Positions 62,770 to 64,000 of a stretch of DNA of 64,000 bases are shown in pieces. This DNA comes from Coccinella septempunctata. Its lineage: Eukaryota; Arthropoda; Insecta; Coleoptera; Coccinellidae. A model generated the notes under the pieces. That model made no database searches. It had not been told where the DNA came from and saw only the letters and a program-made list of their open reading frames with translations. Position 1 is the stretch's first letter. Each line of letters opens with the position of its first letter. The stretch is from assembly GCF_907165205.1 (NCBI RefSeq), contig NC_058190.1, positions 17,058,001-17,122,000 on the forward strand, in the 5' to 3' direction. A program made the position numbers and the translations under genes.

Positions 62770-63999
62770 ATGTATAGTAACGTTAATCCCGTATTAGTGT
62801 AATGTATATATTGGTAAGGGGTATGACGGGGAGATGTTCAGTGAAAGGCTAGATTTTTCTCCTTTTTTTTATTCTTCGTCTACGTTTTGGCCGCAGCCGC
62901 AGACCTTCTTCAGGACTCTACAAAAACATATACATATAATATCTAGACAAATACAACAAAACACACAGCAGCAGTACCCACCGAATTTTGAGAGAGAAAA
63001 GCCCTCTAATAAGCATGACCTGTTGGTCTTGAAATAACTTGCAGTTGTTTGGGTAATTCGATGAAATACATGCCACTCGTTCTTATTATAATTTTCACAA
63101 AAAGACAACACATTAAAATCCTTCCGGAAGTTCGGCTACACGTGGGAGACAAGAATATGCATTATGACAAGGCGAGAGGATCCGTCAGTGACGTAAAGAA
63201 AGTTGACATTCGTGAATCTATGTCTTGTTTTCTTCTTCTTAGTGAAGTTAGGCTGTAAAATTATTACTTCTCCGATCATGGTCTTTATTATAATGAACTA
63301 GAAAAGTGTAAATACTACTGATGTTCTTAATGTCCGATCTGGAATTAACCACATTTTCTAAAATTTTCTTTATATGAAACATTTCTAGAAAGAATAACTT
63401 GGTTATCATCCATTGTTTTAGAATTAGGAAAGAAAGAATATATTGGGAGTGTTGGACACTGTTTATTATCTATTGTTCACTGTGTAACAATGCCGACGTT
63501 TCGAAACAAATCGTTTCTTATTCAAGGCTAGTTACGAGAACAATATTGTACGCTTTTTAAAAACATTAGGATTTAACGAAGAAATCAAAATCTCCTGGAG
63601 AGCAGACATACAATTTCTTGAGAAACTGATAAAGTGATGGGATTGTATGTCTGCTCTCCAGGAGATTTTGATTTCTTTGTTAAATCCTAATGTTTTTAAA
63701 AAGCGTACAATAATGTTCTCGTAACTAGCCTTGAAAAAGAAACGATTTGTTTCGAAACGTCGGCATTGTTACACAGTGAACAATAGATAATAAACAGTGT
63801 CCAACACTCCCAATATATTCTTTCTTTCCTAATTTCTAGAAAGGTTCTTTTTCTATAGTTCTACTCTCTTTCTAAAATTTGGATGTTATTTAAATTCATC
63901 ATGTGTTGGTTGTCATGACAGTGTTGAGCCAGAGCACAGCCCTTTCCAGGATGTCTGATGTCACTTTTATGTTGTGCCATTCGTTTTTTAATTTGTTGC
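62770..63999 (-). mobile_element. PLE2 upstream copy: GIY-YIG end and 3' UTR
   Basis: 62770-63380 is nearly identical to 42525-43130 (3' UTR and C-terminus) and 63844-63999 to about 43137-43290 (GIY-YIG part). On the minus strand this 3' end is followed at about 62760 by the N-terminal start of a second copy, a head-to-tail layout. The copy continues beyond the window. Confidence 0.85.
63393..63831. repeat. Foldback insertion with 12-bp target duplication
   Basis: Two inverted arms of about 190-200 bp are separated by about 27 bp near 63614-63640. The insert is flanked by ATTTCTAGAAAG at 63381-63392 and 63832-63843, which is present once at the same place in PLE1 (about 43124). The arms contain a GCCGACGTTTCGAAACAAATCG block. 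No coding capacity. Confidence 0.88.
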
Positions 64000-64000
64000 G

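Noticed and set aside
1..64000. CRISPR arrays, tRNA or rRNA genes
   Set aside because: No regularly spaced direct repeats of the right kind and no cloverleaf or rRNA sequence noticed; tRNA-like matches are limited to primer-binding sites.

Overview
The window is a dense graveyard of transposable elements from an animal genome, almost certainly an insect. The element families present (BEL/Pao, Gypsy, CR1/Jockey-like and R2-like non-LTR elements, Penelope-like elements, a Tc1/mariner-type transposon and an insect-style Polinton/Maverick) and the AT-rich, microsatellite-bearing background all fit. No host gene, tRNA, rRNA or CRISPR array could be supported. The species cannot be named from sequence alone.

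Left half (about 1-30300) is one multi-level nest. A minus-strand CR1/Jockey-like non-LTR element (called A) lies in pieces at 2304-2945, 4663-5712 and 29221-30290. A second non-LTR element (B, plus strand, about 2946-4662) sits inside it. A BEL/Pao retrotransposon (BEL1, minus strand, LTRs at 28806-29220 and 5713-6094) also sits inside it. A complete-length Polinton/Maverick (6793-23854, 17062 bp, about 0.9-kb terminal inverted repeats, perfect 6-bp target duplication AAATGT) sits inside the BEL1 integrase gene. A mariner-type transposon (14144-16056) flanked by its own inverted arms (13857-16344) sits inside a Polinton gene. The Polinton carries the recognisable virus-like set: double jelly-roll capsid protein, penton-like protein, adenovirus-type cysteine protease, phospholipase-A2-domain protein with a 72-bp intron, FtsK/HerA-type packaging ATPase, retroviral-type integrase and protein-primed family B DNA polymerase. 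The penton, ATPase, integrase and polymerase genes are all broken, so this copy is dead.

Middle (30230-44462): a Jockey-like element D (plus, ORF1 and endonuclease, reverse transcriptase missing), then a CR1-like element E (plus) split by a second BEL/Pao element (BEL2, 34066-41667, minus strand, LTRs of 1.8-1.9 kb, 5-bp target duplication GAAAC, gag and integrase core deleted). A minus-strand Penelope-like element (PLE1, 42525-44462) truncates E.

Right (45504-63999): a defective Gypsy element G1 (minus) with in-frame internal deletions; a structurally intact, apparently very young Gypsy element G2 (49898-56649, plus, 1043-bp LTRs with no difference noticed) inserted in the G1 5' LTR; a minus-strand non-LTR element H (ORF1 60904-61785, ORF2 60867 down to 57829) interrupted by a solo LTR of the G1 family (58863-60245, 4-bp duplication ATAA) and cut off by G1; and a head-to-tail Penelope-like arrangement (62010-63999) containing a long foldback insertion (63393-63831).

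Relative ages follow from the nesting: A is oldest, then B and BEL1, then the Polinton, then the mariner; on the right H, then G1, then G2. G2 is the only element that looks potentially functional. Its gag and pol overlap in the -1 frame at a perfect GGGAAAC slippery heptamer. The most unusual uncategorised signal is a set of three spaced hairpins in the G1-family LTR: different complementary stems, one conserved loop.
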